A DNA stretch of 64,000 nt from Sulfuritalea sp. (GCA_023700805.1 JAMPYF010000027.1:1-64000); one strand, 5' to 3'. Counted from the stretch's first letter, positions 41,557 to 50,284 are shown. Translations and numbers: made by a program. Notes: generated from the sequence alone by a model not told the origin.

Positions 41557-41843
41557 GCAAAGTAGTCATGGTCGAGGGGCGGCGACCTTAGCACATACCG
41601 CGCATCCTAAGTATTTCAATAACAAGGGCCATGCCTGGCGATGGGAGTTGCAAGGCCGGCGGACCGCCTCGCGACGGCTATCCGTCAAACCCCGATTACT
41701 TTTTTCAACTCATTGATAAAAATATGTTTTTGATGACTCGACCGGAATTTCGTTTAGGCTATCCGACAAATTCAATATCGCCTGCGGCAGCCTCATTTCT
41801 GGCTGCAGCGCCGGCCTTCCCGACCGCCAACCGACAGCCGACC
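41557..41843. other. Divergent intergenic region, largest gene-free stretch
   Basis: About 290 bases between the SNF2 gene and the MoxR operon. Part of it (about 41700-41770) is noticeably AT-rich for this genome, with TTTTTCAACTCATTGATAAA and a nearby ATATG, which would suit promoters. I could not define a convincing -35/-10 pair. An open frame crosses it in phase with the MoxR gene, but its sequence does not look coding. Confidence 0.4.
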
Positions 41844-42902
41844 ATGCCCATGCGCCCCGCCCAACTTTCCTTCGTCCTCGAACGCGAATTCCTCAGCACC
41901 GCCGATGGCCACCACACGCCGGTGATGCTCTGGGGCCCGCCCGGTGTCGGCAAGTCGCAGATCGTGGCCCAGGTCGCCGCGCGCAATGCCGCGCCGGTGA
42001 TCGACATCCGCCTGTCGCAGATGGAACCCTCGGACCTGCGCGGCATTCCGTTTCGCGTCGGCAACACGGTCGAATGGGCGGTGCCGGCCCTGCTGCCCGA
42101 CGAGACGCGCCACGGCCCGCGCGGCGTGCTGTTCCTCGACGAAATCACCTCGGCGCCGCCCGCCGTGGCCGCGGCCGCCTACCAACTGATCCTCGACCGG
42201 CGCCTCGGCGAATACCGCATCCCCGACGGCTGGGCGATCTTCGCCGCCGGCAACCGCCAGGGCGACCGCGGCGTCACCTACGCCATGCCGGCTCCGCTGG
42301 CCAACCGCTTCTCGCACTTCGAAGTCGAGGTCAACCTCGACGACTGGGCCATGTGGGCCTACGCCAACGGCATCGACGAGCGGCTGGTCGGCTTCCTGCG
42401 CTTCAAGCCCGAACTGATTTTCAATTTCGATCCGGCGCGCACCCTGGCCGGCGAAATGGCCTTCCCCAGTCCGCGCTCCTGGGAGTTCGCCCATCGCGCG
42501 CTGAAAAAGTTCGGCGACCATCCGGAAATGCTCGCCGGCGCGCTGGCGGCCTGCGTCGGCCATGCCGCCGGGGTCGAATGCGCGGCCTGGATCGAAAGCC
42601 TCGACCGGCTGCCGGATCTCGACGCCATCGTCGCCGGCCGCGACGCCGCGGTGCCGGCCGAAATCGACCTGCAATATGCGGTGGCCGCCGCGCTGGCCGG
42701 CCGCGCCCTGCGCGCCAGGGATACGCCGCAGGCGCCGCAGGTCTGGGGCAACATCCTCGACTATGCGCAGCGCCTGCCGCTCAGGGAAATGGGTGTGATG
42801 CTGGTCTCCGACATGCATCGCGGCATCGGCTCGAAACTCTTCGCGGTGCCGCAATTCGCCGGCTGGGCCAACGCCGTGGCCGACGTCATGCTCTATGAGT
42901 GA
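41844..42902 (+). CDS. MoxR-family AAA+ ATPase
   Basis: A 352-residue AAA+ ATPase with Walker A LWGPPGVGKS, Walker B GVLFLDEIT, a sensor-type AAGNRQGD and the arginine-rich PAPLANRFSHFEVEV. MoxR ATPases act with VWA-domain partners to insert metals or remodel enzymes, as in CbbQ/CbbO and NorQ/NorD (established for those systems). The next gene overlaps by eight bases and encodes just such a VWA protein. I start at the ATG at 41844, with a second at 41850. Confidence 0.92.
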   Translation: MPMRPAQLSFVLEREFLSTADGHHTPVMLWGPPGVGKSQIVAQVAARNAAPVIDIRLSQMEPSDLRGIPFRVGNTVEWAVPALLPDETRHGPRGVLFLDEITSAPPAVAAAAYQLILDRRLGEYRIPDGWAIFAAGNRQGDRGVTYAMPAPLANRFSHFEVEVNLDDWAMWAYANGIDERLVGFLRFKPELIFNFDPARTLAGEMAFPSPRSWEFAHRALKKFGDHPEMLAGALAACVGHAAGVECAAWIESLDRLPDLDAIVAGRDAAVPAEIDLQYAVAAALAGRALRARDTPQAPQVWGNILDYAQRLPLREMGVMLVSDMHRGIGSKLFAVPQFAGWANAVADVMLYE

Positions 42903-44175
42903 GGTCGCGGCTACGCCGGCCGCCGGCGCCGCGGCAAAGCTCGCGTCGGCGCGGGCGAAACTCATCCTCGACCAGCCCTTTCTCGGCGCGCTGGTGCTGC
43001 GCCTGCCGCTGGTCGCGGCCGGCCCCTGGTGCCGCACCACGGCCACCGACGCGCGCCGGCTTTACTTCAACCCGCAATGGATAGGCTCGCTGACCAGCGC
43101 CGAACTGCAGTTCGCCCTGGCGCACGAGGCCCTGCACTGCGCGCTCGGCCACTTCGCCCGGCGTGGCCACCGCAGCCAGCGCCTCTGGGATCTGGCCTGC
43201 GATTTCGCCATCAATCCGCTGCTGATCGACGAAGGCCTCAAGCCGCCGCTGGGTTCGCAGGTGCTCGACCTGTATCGCGGCATGGCGGCCGAGGAAATCT
43301 ATCCCTGCCTCGACGACAGCCTCGATCAGGAAACCCTCGACGACCATGTCTGGGACGGCGACGAGGGAGGCCAGGGCGGCCGTGGCGAGGACCAGAACGG
43401 CGGCGAGGGCAGCGGCGCCCGCAGCGAGCCCGGCGCACCCGCCGAGGGTGATGGCGAGACGCCACCAAGAGTTGGCGCTGGCGGTGCGGCGGACGAAGCC
43501 TGCGCAAGCCCGCCACCACCGCTGTCGGCGCGCGAAAAGGAGCAGTTGCAGCAGCAGTGGCAGCGCCACCTGGCTGGGGCGGCGCAGCGCGCCCGCGAAG
43601 CCGGCAAGCTCTCGGGCAAGCTGGCACGGCTGGCCGACACCGCACTGGCGCCCCAGGTTTCATGGCGCGCCGCGCTGGCGCAATACCTTTCGCAGGCCGC
43701 GCGCGACGACTACAGCTGGCTGCGGCCGTCGCGGCGCAGCAGCGGGTCCCCGGGCGAGGTGCTCTGGCCGAGCCTGCGCAGCCATGCCGGCGACATATTC
43801 GTCGCACTAGACACTTCGGGCTCGATCAGCGATACCGACTTGGCGCAGTTCGTCGGCGAACTCAACGCGATCAAGGGCACGCTGCCGGTGCGCATCACGC
43901 TGCTGGCCTGCGACGCGGCGCTGGCGCCCGACGCGCCCTGGGTCTGCGAACCCTGGCAGGAACTGCGCCTGCCGCGCAAGTTCGCGGGCGGCGGCGGCAG
44001 CGCCTTCGCCCCGGTATTCGAGTGGCTGGAGCGCGAGGGCGCGCATCCCGACGCGCTCTTGTATTTCACCGACGGCGAAGCCGAGTTCCCCAAACAGGCG
44101 CCCTATTACCCTGTGCTCTGGCTGATCAAGGGCAAGGCGCCGGTACCCTGGGGCCGGAGGATACAGCTCAATTGA
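42895..44175 (+). CDS. Putative metallopeptidase-VWA-like protein (MoxR partner)
   Basis: A 426-residue protein of the DUF2201 type. The N-terminal domain has a zinc-peptidase-like HEALHCALGHFAR motif (HExxH at about residues 77-81) and DLACDFAINPLLID. A Gly/Glu-rich, low-complexity linker (about 150-205) follows, then the C-terminal VWA-like domain with a MIDAS-type ALDTSGSIS and TLLACDAAL. It is translationally coupled to the MoxR gene before it and to the DsrS-like gene after it (TTGA overlap). The linker contains a variant copy of the dispersed 20-base repeat. Confidence 0.85.
   Translation: MSEVAATPAAGAAAKLASARAKLILDQPFLGALVLRLPLVAAGPWCRTTATDARRLYFNPQWIGSLTSAELQFALAHEALHCALGHFARRGHRSQRLWDLACDFAINPLLIDEGLKPPLGSQVLDLYRGMAAEEIYPCLDDSLDQETLDDHVWDGDEGGQGGRGEDQNGGEGSGARSEPGAPAEGDGETPPRVGAGGAADEACASPPPPLSAREKEQLQQQWQRHLAGAAQRAREAGKLSGKLARLADTALAPQVSWRAALAQYLSQAARDDYSWLRPSRRSSGSPGEVLWPSLRSHAGDIFVALDTSGSISDTDLAQFVGELNAIKGTLPVRITLLACDAALAPDAPWVCEPWQELRLPRKFAGGGGSAFAPVFEWLEREGAHPDALLYFTDGEAEFPKQAPYYPVLWLIKGKAPVPWGRRIQLN
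43471..43490 (+). repeat. Dispersed 20-base repeat, variant copy C
   Basis: GTTGGCGCTGGCGGTGCGGC matches the repeat at 213-232 in 17 of 20 positions, with the three differing bases together. It encodes VGAGGAA in the linker of the VWA protein; copy A encodes VGAGDTA in the same frame. Confidence 0.45.
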
Positions 44176-45212
44176 AAACCGCAGACCTGGCCCCCGAGGA
44201 CGCGCTGCGCCTCAACGTGCTGCTGGCCGGCCCAATCGATGCAATTCGCATCGACGAGGGCGCGATGATCCTCTACGCGCTGACGCCGAAGGGCGAGGCG
44301 AAAATCAGCCTGCACCCCAACTGCCGTCCCGATCTGTACGTGATGCGCGTGCGCGAACTGCTCGGTGGCCATGCGCTCGATTCGCCGGGCGGCTACCCGG
44401 TGCATCTGCGGCGCTGGACGCGCATGGGCCACGCCGGCCCGAAGAATCTGGCTGCACTGCTCAAGCTCGGCGAACCCGAGGCGGTGACCGCCGTGGCCCT
44501 GGCGCCGACGCTCAGCGACGAACTGGCGCGCCGCGCCTGGTGGGCGCTGCCGACCATGGAAGTGGCGCGCTACATGCTCGGCCATGCCGCCGTGCGCGAA
44601 GGCGCAATGGGCCCGATCCTGGCTGCCTTCCTGATCGAACACCTGCCCTTCGAGGAAGACCCGGTCCTGGCCATGAACTCGATCCGCGCCGTGATCGGCG
44701 CCGGCCTGCTCGATGCCGCCGCCAGCGCACAACTGTGGGCCAAGGCCAGGCGCCGGCCGCACTATTTCATCGGCTTTCTGGAGCATCGGCCCGATGCCCT
44801 GCCGGCCGGCGCGGAACTCCCCATTCCGGCGCAGCTGCAGGCGCGCGCGGCGACCGGGGATCCCTGGGCGCTGCAGCTGGCGCGCTGCCGCTCCCCGAGC
44901 GGCCAGAGCTTCCTCGCCGCGGCCGAACTGGTGCTCGACAAACCGCCGGCGCACGAGACCGTGTATCTGTTGCTGGACATCCTCGGCAATTACTTTGCGC
45001 CGCTGCGCGAGCTCGCAATCCCGGTCGACCCGTCCGCGCAACTGGGTCGCGAAATCGAGGCCATGGCGGCCCTGGCACGCGTCTCGAACGAGGCCGCGAT
45101 ACCCATCCTGACCCGCACCAGCGCGATCGGACCGCTGATGCGGCGCCATCTCGAACCGCTGTTCGCGCCCCTCATCGGGCACATCCGGGTGCTGCGCGGC
45201 GTCGCTCCATGA
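44172..45212 (+). CDS. DsrS-like protein
   Basis: A 346-residue soluble protein starting at a TTG that overlaps the VWA stop by four bases. Its opening (LKTADLAPEDALRLNVLLA) and the segments PGGYPVHLRRWTRMG, LLKLGEPEAVTAVALAP and LARRAWWALPT recall DsrS, the last gene of the sulphur-oxidation dsr cluster of Allochromatium, whose function is unknown. This match is from memory and not a search. No dsrAB or other dsr genes are in the window, so here the protein works with the MoxR-VWA pair, perhaps as substrate or adaptor (inference). Confidence 0.6.
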   Translation: MKTADLAPEDALRLNVLLAGPIDAIRIDEGAMILYALTPKGEAKISLHPNCRPDLYVMRVRELLGGHALDSPGGYPVHLRRWTRMGHAGPKNLAALLKLGEPEAVTAVALAPTLSDELARRAWWALPTMEVARYMLGHAAVREGAMGPILAAFLIEHLPFEEDPVLAMNSIRAVIGAGLLDAAASAQLWAKARRRPHYFIGFLEHRPDALPAGAELPIPAQLQARAATGDPWALQLARCRSPSGQSFLAAAELVLDKPPAHETVYLLLDILGNYFAPLRELAIPVDPSAQLGREIEAMAALARVSNEAAIPILTRTSAIGPLMRRHLEPLFAPLIGHIRVLRGVAP

Positions 45213-45333
45213 GGACCGAACCGGATAGCGGGGAGCGATCGGCGCATAGCCGCTAACCACCGCGCGAGCGCGGGATTTGCGCAGGCGCTTGATCGCAAGC
45301 GCTTTTCGGCGCGTCGCCAAGCGGGCATGGATT

Positions 45334-45362
45334 TTGTATGAAGTTTTCACTAGACTTCATAT
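45334..45362 (+). promoter_or_regulatory. Promoter overlapping a NikR-like operator
   Basis: TTGTAT (45334-45339) and TCATAT (45357-45362) are 17 bases apart, a plausible sigma-70 promoter. The same stretch is an inverted repeat, TATGAAG (45337-45343) and CTTCATA (45355-45361), resembling the NikR operator GTATGA-N16-TCATAC of E. coli, here with a 15-base gap between GTATGA and TCATAT. A NikR bound here would block the promoter of the nickel permease 25 bases downstream. nikR itself is 1.5 kb away. Confidence 0.65.
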
Positions 45363-45386
45363 CGCCCCCAGGAAAGGTCAGCGCCG

Positions 45387-46208
45387 ATGGAAAGCCTCAA
45401 CGAATGGATTGCCCTGCTCGCCCTGGTTTTCATCCTCGGCGCCAAGCACGGACTCGACGCCGACCACCTCGCCGCGATCGACGGCCTGACCCGCCATAAC
45501 CTGCGTTTTGCCCCGGCGCGCGCACGCTGGTGCGGTTCGCTGTTTTCGCTGGGCCATGGTGCCGTGGTCATGCTGATCGCGCTCGGCGTCGGCCTCGCAT
45601 CCAAGGCCTGGCTGGTACCGGCGTGGATGGAAGACATCGGGACCTGGATTTCGATCGGCTTCCTGACCCTGCTCGGCACGCTCAACCTGCGCGCCGTGCT
45701 GACCGCGCCGGCCGACGCGATGGTCGCCACCGTAGGCATCAAGGCCGGCCTGCTGCGCCGCCTGCAGGCCACTTCGCAGCCGCTGGCGATCGCCGCGGTC
45801 GGCGCGCTGTTCGCGCTGTCCTTCGACACCCTGAGCCAGGCCGCGCTGTTTGCCGTCACCGCCACCCAGCATGGCGGCATTGCCCACGCCCTGATGCTGG
45901 GCCTGGCTTTCACCGCCGGCATGCTGCTCGCCGACGGCGCCAACGGGCTCTGGATCGCCCGCCTGCTGCGCCGTGCCGACCACCGTGCGCGCATCGCCTC
46001 GCGCGTCATGGGCCTGATGGTTGCCGCGATCAGCTTTGCGGTGGCCGGTTTCGGCCTGGCGCGCTGGCTGCGCGCCGACGTTTCGCAGTGGTACGAAGGC
46101 AAGGAAGTGCTGTTGGGCGCGGCAGTCATCGTCCTGCTCGGCGCCAGTTTCCTGGTCGGCAACTGGCTGGCGCGCGACACGCGGCTGAGCGCGGGCACGG
46201 CCAACTGA
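45387..46208 (+). CDS. Nickel/cobalt transporter, NiCoT family
   Basis: A 273-residue inner-membrane permease with about seven or eight hydrophobic segments. The signature AKHGLDADHLAAID matches the metal-binding HX4DH motif of HoxN/NixA-type transporters, and SLGHGAVV and ALSFDTLSQAA match two further NiCoT motifs. A good ribosome site (AGGAAAGG) precedes the ATG. A NikR-like operator and promoter lie just upstream. Nickel supply for the HoxH hydrogenase subunit encoded nearby is the obvious role. Confidence 0.92.
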   Translation: MESLNEWIALLALVFILGAKHGLDADHLAAIDGLTRHNLRFAPARARWCGSLFSLGHGAVVMLIALGVGLASKAWLVPAWMEDIGTWISIGFLTLLGTLNLRAVLTAPADAMVATVGIKAGLLRRLQATSQPLAIAAVGALFALSFDTLSQAALFAVTATQHGGIAHALMLGLAFTAGMLLADGANGLWIARLLRRADHRARIASRVMGLMVAAISFAVAGFGLARWLRADVSQWYEGKEVLLGAAVIVLLGASFLVGNWLARDTRLSAGTAN

Positions 46209-46215
46209 GGCGGCT

Positions 46216-46848
46216 TCAGTCGAGTTCGACCAAGCCCGAAGGCGTGCGCAGGTAGGCCACCAGTTGCGTCGGCTCTGCGGCGGCGCAAGCATGCACGTCC
46301 AAGCGTGAACCCAGGCCGAGGCTGGCCAGCGCGGTCCGGATGCGCGCCGGCTGCGGATGGAAGCCTTCCAGTTTCATCAGGCGGCAGCCGACTTCGGGCA
46401 GGCGCTGCGCCGGATGAAACGGCACGTCCCACTGGATCAGCGTCGGCACCAGACCGTCGCCCGGCAGGTGCCCGTCGGCCGGCACGCTGATGCGCCAGCG
46501 GTAGTCGCCGCGCTCCATGGGCAGGATCTCGCCCAGGTCTTCGCTGCTGGCGGCGGCATCGCGCGCAATGTCCTTGCTGCGCGCCGCCCAGTGGATCAGG
46601 CGCGGACGGTCGGACACCGGCAAGCTGTCGAGACCGAACCAGCGCGGCCGGCCCGGCGGCGGCGCGGTCGGATCGATGGCGATCAGTTCGAGATAGAAGT
46701 CATCGCCCAGACCCAGGAGGCGATTGTGGGTGCCCATGCGCGCGTGCCTGCCGCCGGCCGCGAAAGCCACGCCGAGCCGCTGCTCCAGCCAGGCGGCGCC
46801 GGCATCGAGGTCATGCGCGGCGAAAACCAGGTGATCGGGTTCCGCCAC
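46216..46848 (-). CDS. VOC-superfamily (glyoxalase-like) protein
   Basis: A 210-residue protein with a glyoxalase-like fold: DHLVFAAHDLDAGAAWLEQR, a short GTHNRLLGLGDDFYLELIAI and a C-terminal half ending LVAYLRTPSGLVELD. The class binds metal or small molecules, but no specific activity can be read. It starts with GTG one base after the nikR stop, so it is co-translated with nikR. It is convergent with the nickel permease. Confidence 0.8.
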   Translation of the reverse strand: MAEPDHLVFAAHDLDAGAAWLEQRLGVAFAAGGRHARMGTHNRLLGLGDDFYLELIAIDPTAPPPGRPRWFGLDSLPVSDRPRLIHWAARSKDIARDAAASSEDLGEILPMERGDYRWRISVPADGHLPGDGLVPTLIQWDVPFHPAQRLPEVGCRLMKLEGFHPQPARIRTALASLGLGSRLDVHACAAAEPTQLVAYLRTPSGLVELD

Positions 46849-46849
46849 G

Positions 46850-47332
46850 CTAAGTTTTCGGCTTCAGGTGCACATGACCGTGACCGCTGCCTGCGGGCCG
46901 GTAGCCGTGGCCGTGGCCACGCCCGGCATCGACCTCGACGTCGATCAGGTTGAGCTGGCCGTGACGCACGCCGCGCTCGGCGATCAGCGCATCGGCGAAG
47001 CTGCGTACCGCGGCCGTGGGCCCACGCAGCAGTACGCTTTCGAGGCAGTTCTCGTGATCGAGATGGGCATGCAGGGTCGCCAGGGTCAGATCGTGTTGTC
47101 CATGCTGCAGGCTGGTCAGGCGCTCGGCCAGGTCGCGCTCGTGATGGTTGTACACATAGGACAGGTTGGCGACGCAATTCGTCGCCTCGCCACGCTTCTG
47201 CCGCGCCGCCTCAAGCTGCGCGCGCAGCAGGTCGCGCACCGCTTCGGAACGGTTGCGGTAGCCGCGTTCGGCAATCAGCCGGTCGAATTCGGCGGCCAGC
47301 TCGGCATCGAGCGAAATCGTGATGCGTTCCAT
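46850..47332 (-). CDS. nikR: Nickel-responsive regulator NikR
   Basis: A 160-residue ribbon-helix-helix repressor. The DNA-binding part is MERITISLDAELAAEFDRLI. The C-terminal nickel-binding ACT-like domain has the ligands His and His in HAHLDHE with Cys in ENCLESVLLRG. A His/Gly-rich tail (GRGHGHGYRPAGSGHGHVH) could bind extra nickel. It should repress nickel uptake when nickel is plentiful; a matching operator lies at 45334-45362. It is the middle gene of an HD-nikR-VOC operon. Confidence 0.94.
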   Translation of the reverse strand: MERITISLDAELAAEFDRLIAERGYRNRSEAVRDLLRAQLEAARQKRGEATNCVANLSYVYNHHERDLAERLTSLQHGQHDLTLATLHAHLDHENCLESVLLRGPTAAVRSFADALIAERGVRHGQLNLIDVEVDAGRGHGHGYRPAGSGHGHVHLKPKT

Positions 47333-47343
47333 CTCAGCGCCTC

Positions 47344-48255
47344 TCAGTTCCGGTCCTTCATGCCGCGCAGCTTCTCGACCACGCCGCCGCGCTTGAGCCG
47401 GTCCAGCCGATGCTTGCGTTCGGTCTTCACGACCTGCTCCAGGTAGTCGAGATTGCGCTCTATCGATTCCTGGTAGAAATTCCGCTGCACTCCGGTCTGC
47501 CTGCCGAAATGCCGGGCCAGGTGGGTCGCAAGCCCCATCAGATCCTGGTCGAGCCGCCCCTTGGTCAGGCGATAGAAGGCGGTGGTCTTTTCCAGCAGGT
47601 CGTGGATGTCGGCGAAACCGCCCATCTGCGCCTCCTCGAACTCGAAATAGAGCAGCAGCACGCGCTCAAGATATTCGCGATTGGCCATCTGGCCGATCAG
47701 GTCGGCCGTGGCCGTGGCGTAGGCGGCGCGCTGCTGCTGCAGGTTGTCGAACTTGACCCAGCCGGGGTGCTTGCGATGGTCGGTGAGCAGGATCACCCGC
47801 GTCGTGGTTTCCAGCAAGTCGGGCGGCAGCCAGACCAGGTGCCTGCGCGTGAAATCGACGCCGCGCAGGACATGGCTTTCGGTGAATTGCGCGCCGGTGC
47901 CGCTGGCCTCCTCATCGCTCATCAGATAGCCGACATCGTGCATCAGGGCACCGATCAGCGCGGCGTCGATATGGTCGGCATCCAGTCCCTGGCCGGCCAG
48001 ATGCAGGCCATGCAACATGCGCGCGGTGCACAGCACCACTTCGTTGGTATGGGTGCGGTTGTGATACAGGGTCTTGAGCTTCTGGTAGCCCGGCAGCTCG
48101 CCGTCGAATGCCCGATCGAGCAGGGCGAAGGCATCGGCAATGCGCTGCAGATCGTGTCCGGGCGCAAAGGCCAGGATGATCTCGCCCACCTGCGCCTCCA
48201 CCTCGCCGGTGTCTCGGGTGTTGCCCAATGCGGCAAAGGGGCTGTCGTCAGTCAT
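47344..48255 (-). CDS. HD-domain phosphohydrolase-like protein
   Basis: A 303-residue protein with an HD-type metal phosphohydrolase motif set: YHNRTHTNEVVLCTARM supplies the first His and ALMHDVGYLM the His-Asp pair. The remainder is helical and its C-terminus is basic (ERKHRLDRLKRGG). The substrate is unknown. It is the first gene of the minus-strand operon leading to nikR, 11 bases away, and diverges from hoxF. Whether its link to nickel or hydrogenase is functional or only positional is not clear. Confidence 0.78.
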   Translation of the reverse strand: MTDDSPFAALGNTRDTGEVEAQVGEIILAFAPGHDLQRIADAFALLDRAFDGELPGYQKLKTLYHNRTHTNEVVLCTARMLHGLHLAGQGLDADHIDAALIGALMHDVGYLMSDEEASGTGAQFTESHVLRGVDFTRRHLVWLPPDLLETTTRVILLTDHRKHPGWVKFDNLQQQRAAYATATADLIGQMANREYLERVLLLYFEFEEAQMGGFADIHDLLEKTTAFYRLTKGRLDQDLMGLATHLARHFGRQTGVQRNFYQESIERNLDYLEQVVKTERKHRLDRLKRGGVVEKLRGMKDRN

Positions 48256-48483
48256 TGCAGGGGGTGGGCGGGCCGAAGCGCTGGGACTGAAATCCTAGCA
48301 GAGCAGCCCTGAAAAAGCTGGCGGGACAACAAAACTCTGCCAATCCTGTACTCCGCGCAGATCGCCTGAGAGGGCCGACGAGCGCCCTTGAGGTTTGTTG
48401 ACCCAGGTTAAGCTGCCGTAACACAATTCAACTATGCTGCATCGCGGTAACAATGCGCCCAGCATCCCCTTCGAGGTTCTTCC

Positions 48484-50283
48484 ATGTCCGACACCGACAC
48501 CATCGACGCCGTTCTCGAACGCCATCGCCGCGACGGTACGCGGCTCGTGCAGATCCTGCGCGAGACGCAGGAACAGCTGGGCTGGCTCGCCCCCGCCACA
48601 CTGACCCATATCGCCGCCGCGATCGGCTGGCCGCGCGCTGAGGTCAGCGGCACCGCCTCCTTCTACAGCTTCTTCCACACCCGGCCGCGCGGCAGGTATT
48701 GCGTGCTCTGGTCGGACAACATCACCGACCGCATGCTGGGCAATGGCGAGCTGATCGACGCGATGTGCAAAAAACTCTGGCTGGAGCCCGGCCGGGTTTC
48801 GGAAGACGGCCTGGTCAGCGTGAACACCACCTCCTGCACCGGCATGGGCGACCAGGGTCCGGCGCTGCTGGTGAATTACCGCGCCGTCACCGGCATGAGC
48901 CAGGCGCGCCTGGGGGAAATGGTCGGCCTGATCCGCAGCGAGGTTCCCGTCGCCGAATGGCCGGCCGACTGGTTCGCGGTCGCGGACAACATCCGCCGCA
49001 AGGACATCCTGCTGGCTCACGATCTCGCCCCCGGTCAGGCGCTGGCCGCCGCGCTGGAACGCGGGCCGGAACAGACCCTGGCCGAGATCAAGGACGCGCG
49101 CCTGCGCGGCCGCGGCGGCGCCGGCTTTGCGACCGGCCTCAAATGGGAAGCCTGCCGCAACGCACCCGGCAGCGGCAGCAATCCGGCGCACTACGTGGTC
49201 TGCAATGCCGACGAAGGCGAGCCCGGCACGTTCAAGGACCGCGTGCTGCTGACCTCCTGCGCCGACCTGGTGTTCGAGGGCATGAGCATCGCCGGCCTGG
49301 TGGTCGGCGCGAAAAAAGGCCTGCTCTACCTGCGCGGCGAATACCGCTACCTGCTGGAGCCGCTGGAGTTGGCGCTGGCGGCACGGCGATCGGCCGGCCT
49401 CCTGGGCGGGAACATCCTCGATAGCGACTTCGAATTCGACATCGAGATCCATCTCGGCGCCGGCGCCTACATCTGCGGCGAAGAATCGGCCCTGATCGAA
49501 TCGCTGGAAGGCAAGCCGGGCCGGCCGCGCATCCGGCCGCCCTTCCCCGTCACCCGCGGCTACCTCGACCAGCCGACCACCGTGAACAACGTCGAGACCC
49601 TGGCCGCTGCCTGCCTGATCGCCACGCATGGCGCGGCTTGGTATGCACAGCACGGCACCGAGAAATCCACCGGCACCAAGCTGCTCTCGGTCAGCGGCGA
49701 CTGCGAGCGGCCCGGCATCTACGAATATCCCTACGGCGTCACGGTGCGCCAGGTGCTGGAAGACTGCGGCGCCTCCGACTCGCAGGCGGTGCAGATCTCC
49801 GGCCCCTCGGGCGTCTGCGTCGCCGAGGACGAATTCAGCCGCAGGATCGCCTTCGAGGACCTGCCCACCGCCGGCGCCTTCATGATCTTCGACGAGACGC
49901 GCGACATGTTCGAGGTGGCGCGCAACTTCGCCCATTTCTTCGCCCACGAATCCTGCGGCTTCTGCACTCCCTGCCGGGTCGGCACCACGCTGGTCAGGAA
50001 CATGATGGACAAGATCGCGCAAAGCCACGGCTCGCCCTACGACATCGACGAACTGTTCAAGCTGCACCGCCTGATGCAGGGCGCCAGCCACTGCGGGCTG
50101 GGCAATTCAGCCTGCAATCCGGTGTTCGACACGCTGAACAAGTTCCGCCCCGCCTACGAGCGCCGGCTCAAGTCGCTCGACTACGAACCGGCCTTCGATC
50201 TTGACGCCGCCCTGTCGCAGGCGCGGCAGATGACCGGCCGCGACGATGCCGCCGCGCATTTGCAGAATGGGGGTGAAGCATGA
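48484..50283 (+). CDS. hoxF: NAD-reducing hydrogenase diaphorase subunit HoxF
   Basis: A 599-residue fusion of a NuoE-like N-terminal domain (about 1-165) and a NuoF-like domain. The latter has the NAD/FMN-binding loops GRGGAGFATGLKWE, NADEGEPGTFKDR and GAGAYICGEESAL, and the [4Fe-4S] cysteines in SCGFCTPCRVG with CGLGNSACNP. It transfers electrons between NAD and the hydrogenase module. The NuoE-like domain has only three Cys (YCVLW, AMCKK, SCTGMGDQ); where NuoE has a Cys, GMGDQG has Gly. It heads hoxFUYH. Confidence 0.95.
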   Translation: MSDTDTIDAVLERHRRDGTRLVQILRETQEQLGWLAPATLTHIAAAIGWPRAEVSGTASFYSFFHTRPRGRYCVLWSDNITDRMLGNGELIDAMCKKLWLEPGRVSEDGLVSVNTTSCTGMGDQGPALLVNYRAVTGMSQARLGEMVGLIRSEVPVAEWPADWFAVADNIRRKDILLAHDLAPGQALAAALERGPEQTLAEIKDARLRGRGGAGFATGLKWEACRNAPGSGSNPAHYVVCNADEGEPGTFKDRVLLTSCADLVFEGMSIAGLVVGAKKGLLYLRGEYRYLLEPLELALAARRSAGLLGGNILDSDFEFDIEIHLGAGAYICGEESALIESLEGKPGRPRIRPPFPVTRGYLDQPTTVNNVETLAAACLIATHGAAWYAQHGTEKSTGTKLLSVSGDCERPGIYEYPYGVTVRQVLEDCGASDSQAVQISGPSGVCVAEDEFSRRIAFEDLPTAGAFMIFDETRDMFEVARNFAHFFAHESCGFCTPCRVGTTLVRNMMDKIAQSHGSPYDIDELFKLHRLMQGASHCGLGNSACNPVFDTLNKFRPAYERRLKSLDYEPAFDLDAALSQARQMTGRDDAAAHLQNGGEA

Positions 50284-50284
50284 G

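Noticed and set aside
48256..48483. A sigma-54 or sigma-70 promoter upstream of hoxF
   Set aside because: TTGACC at about 48398 lacks a properly spaced -10 box, and a TGGC-like start near 48320 has no GC element at the right distance. I could not support either promoter class.
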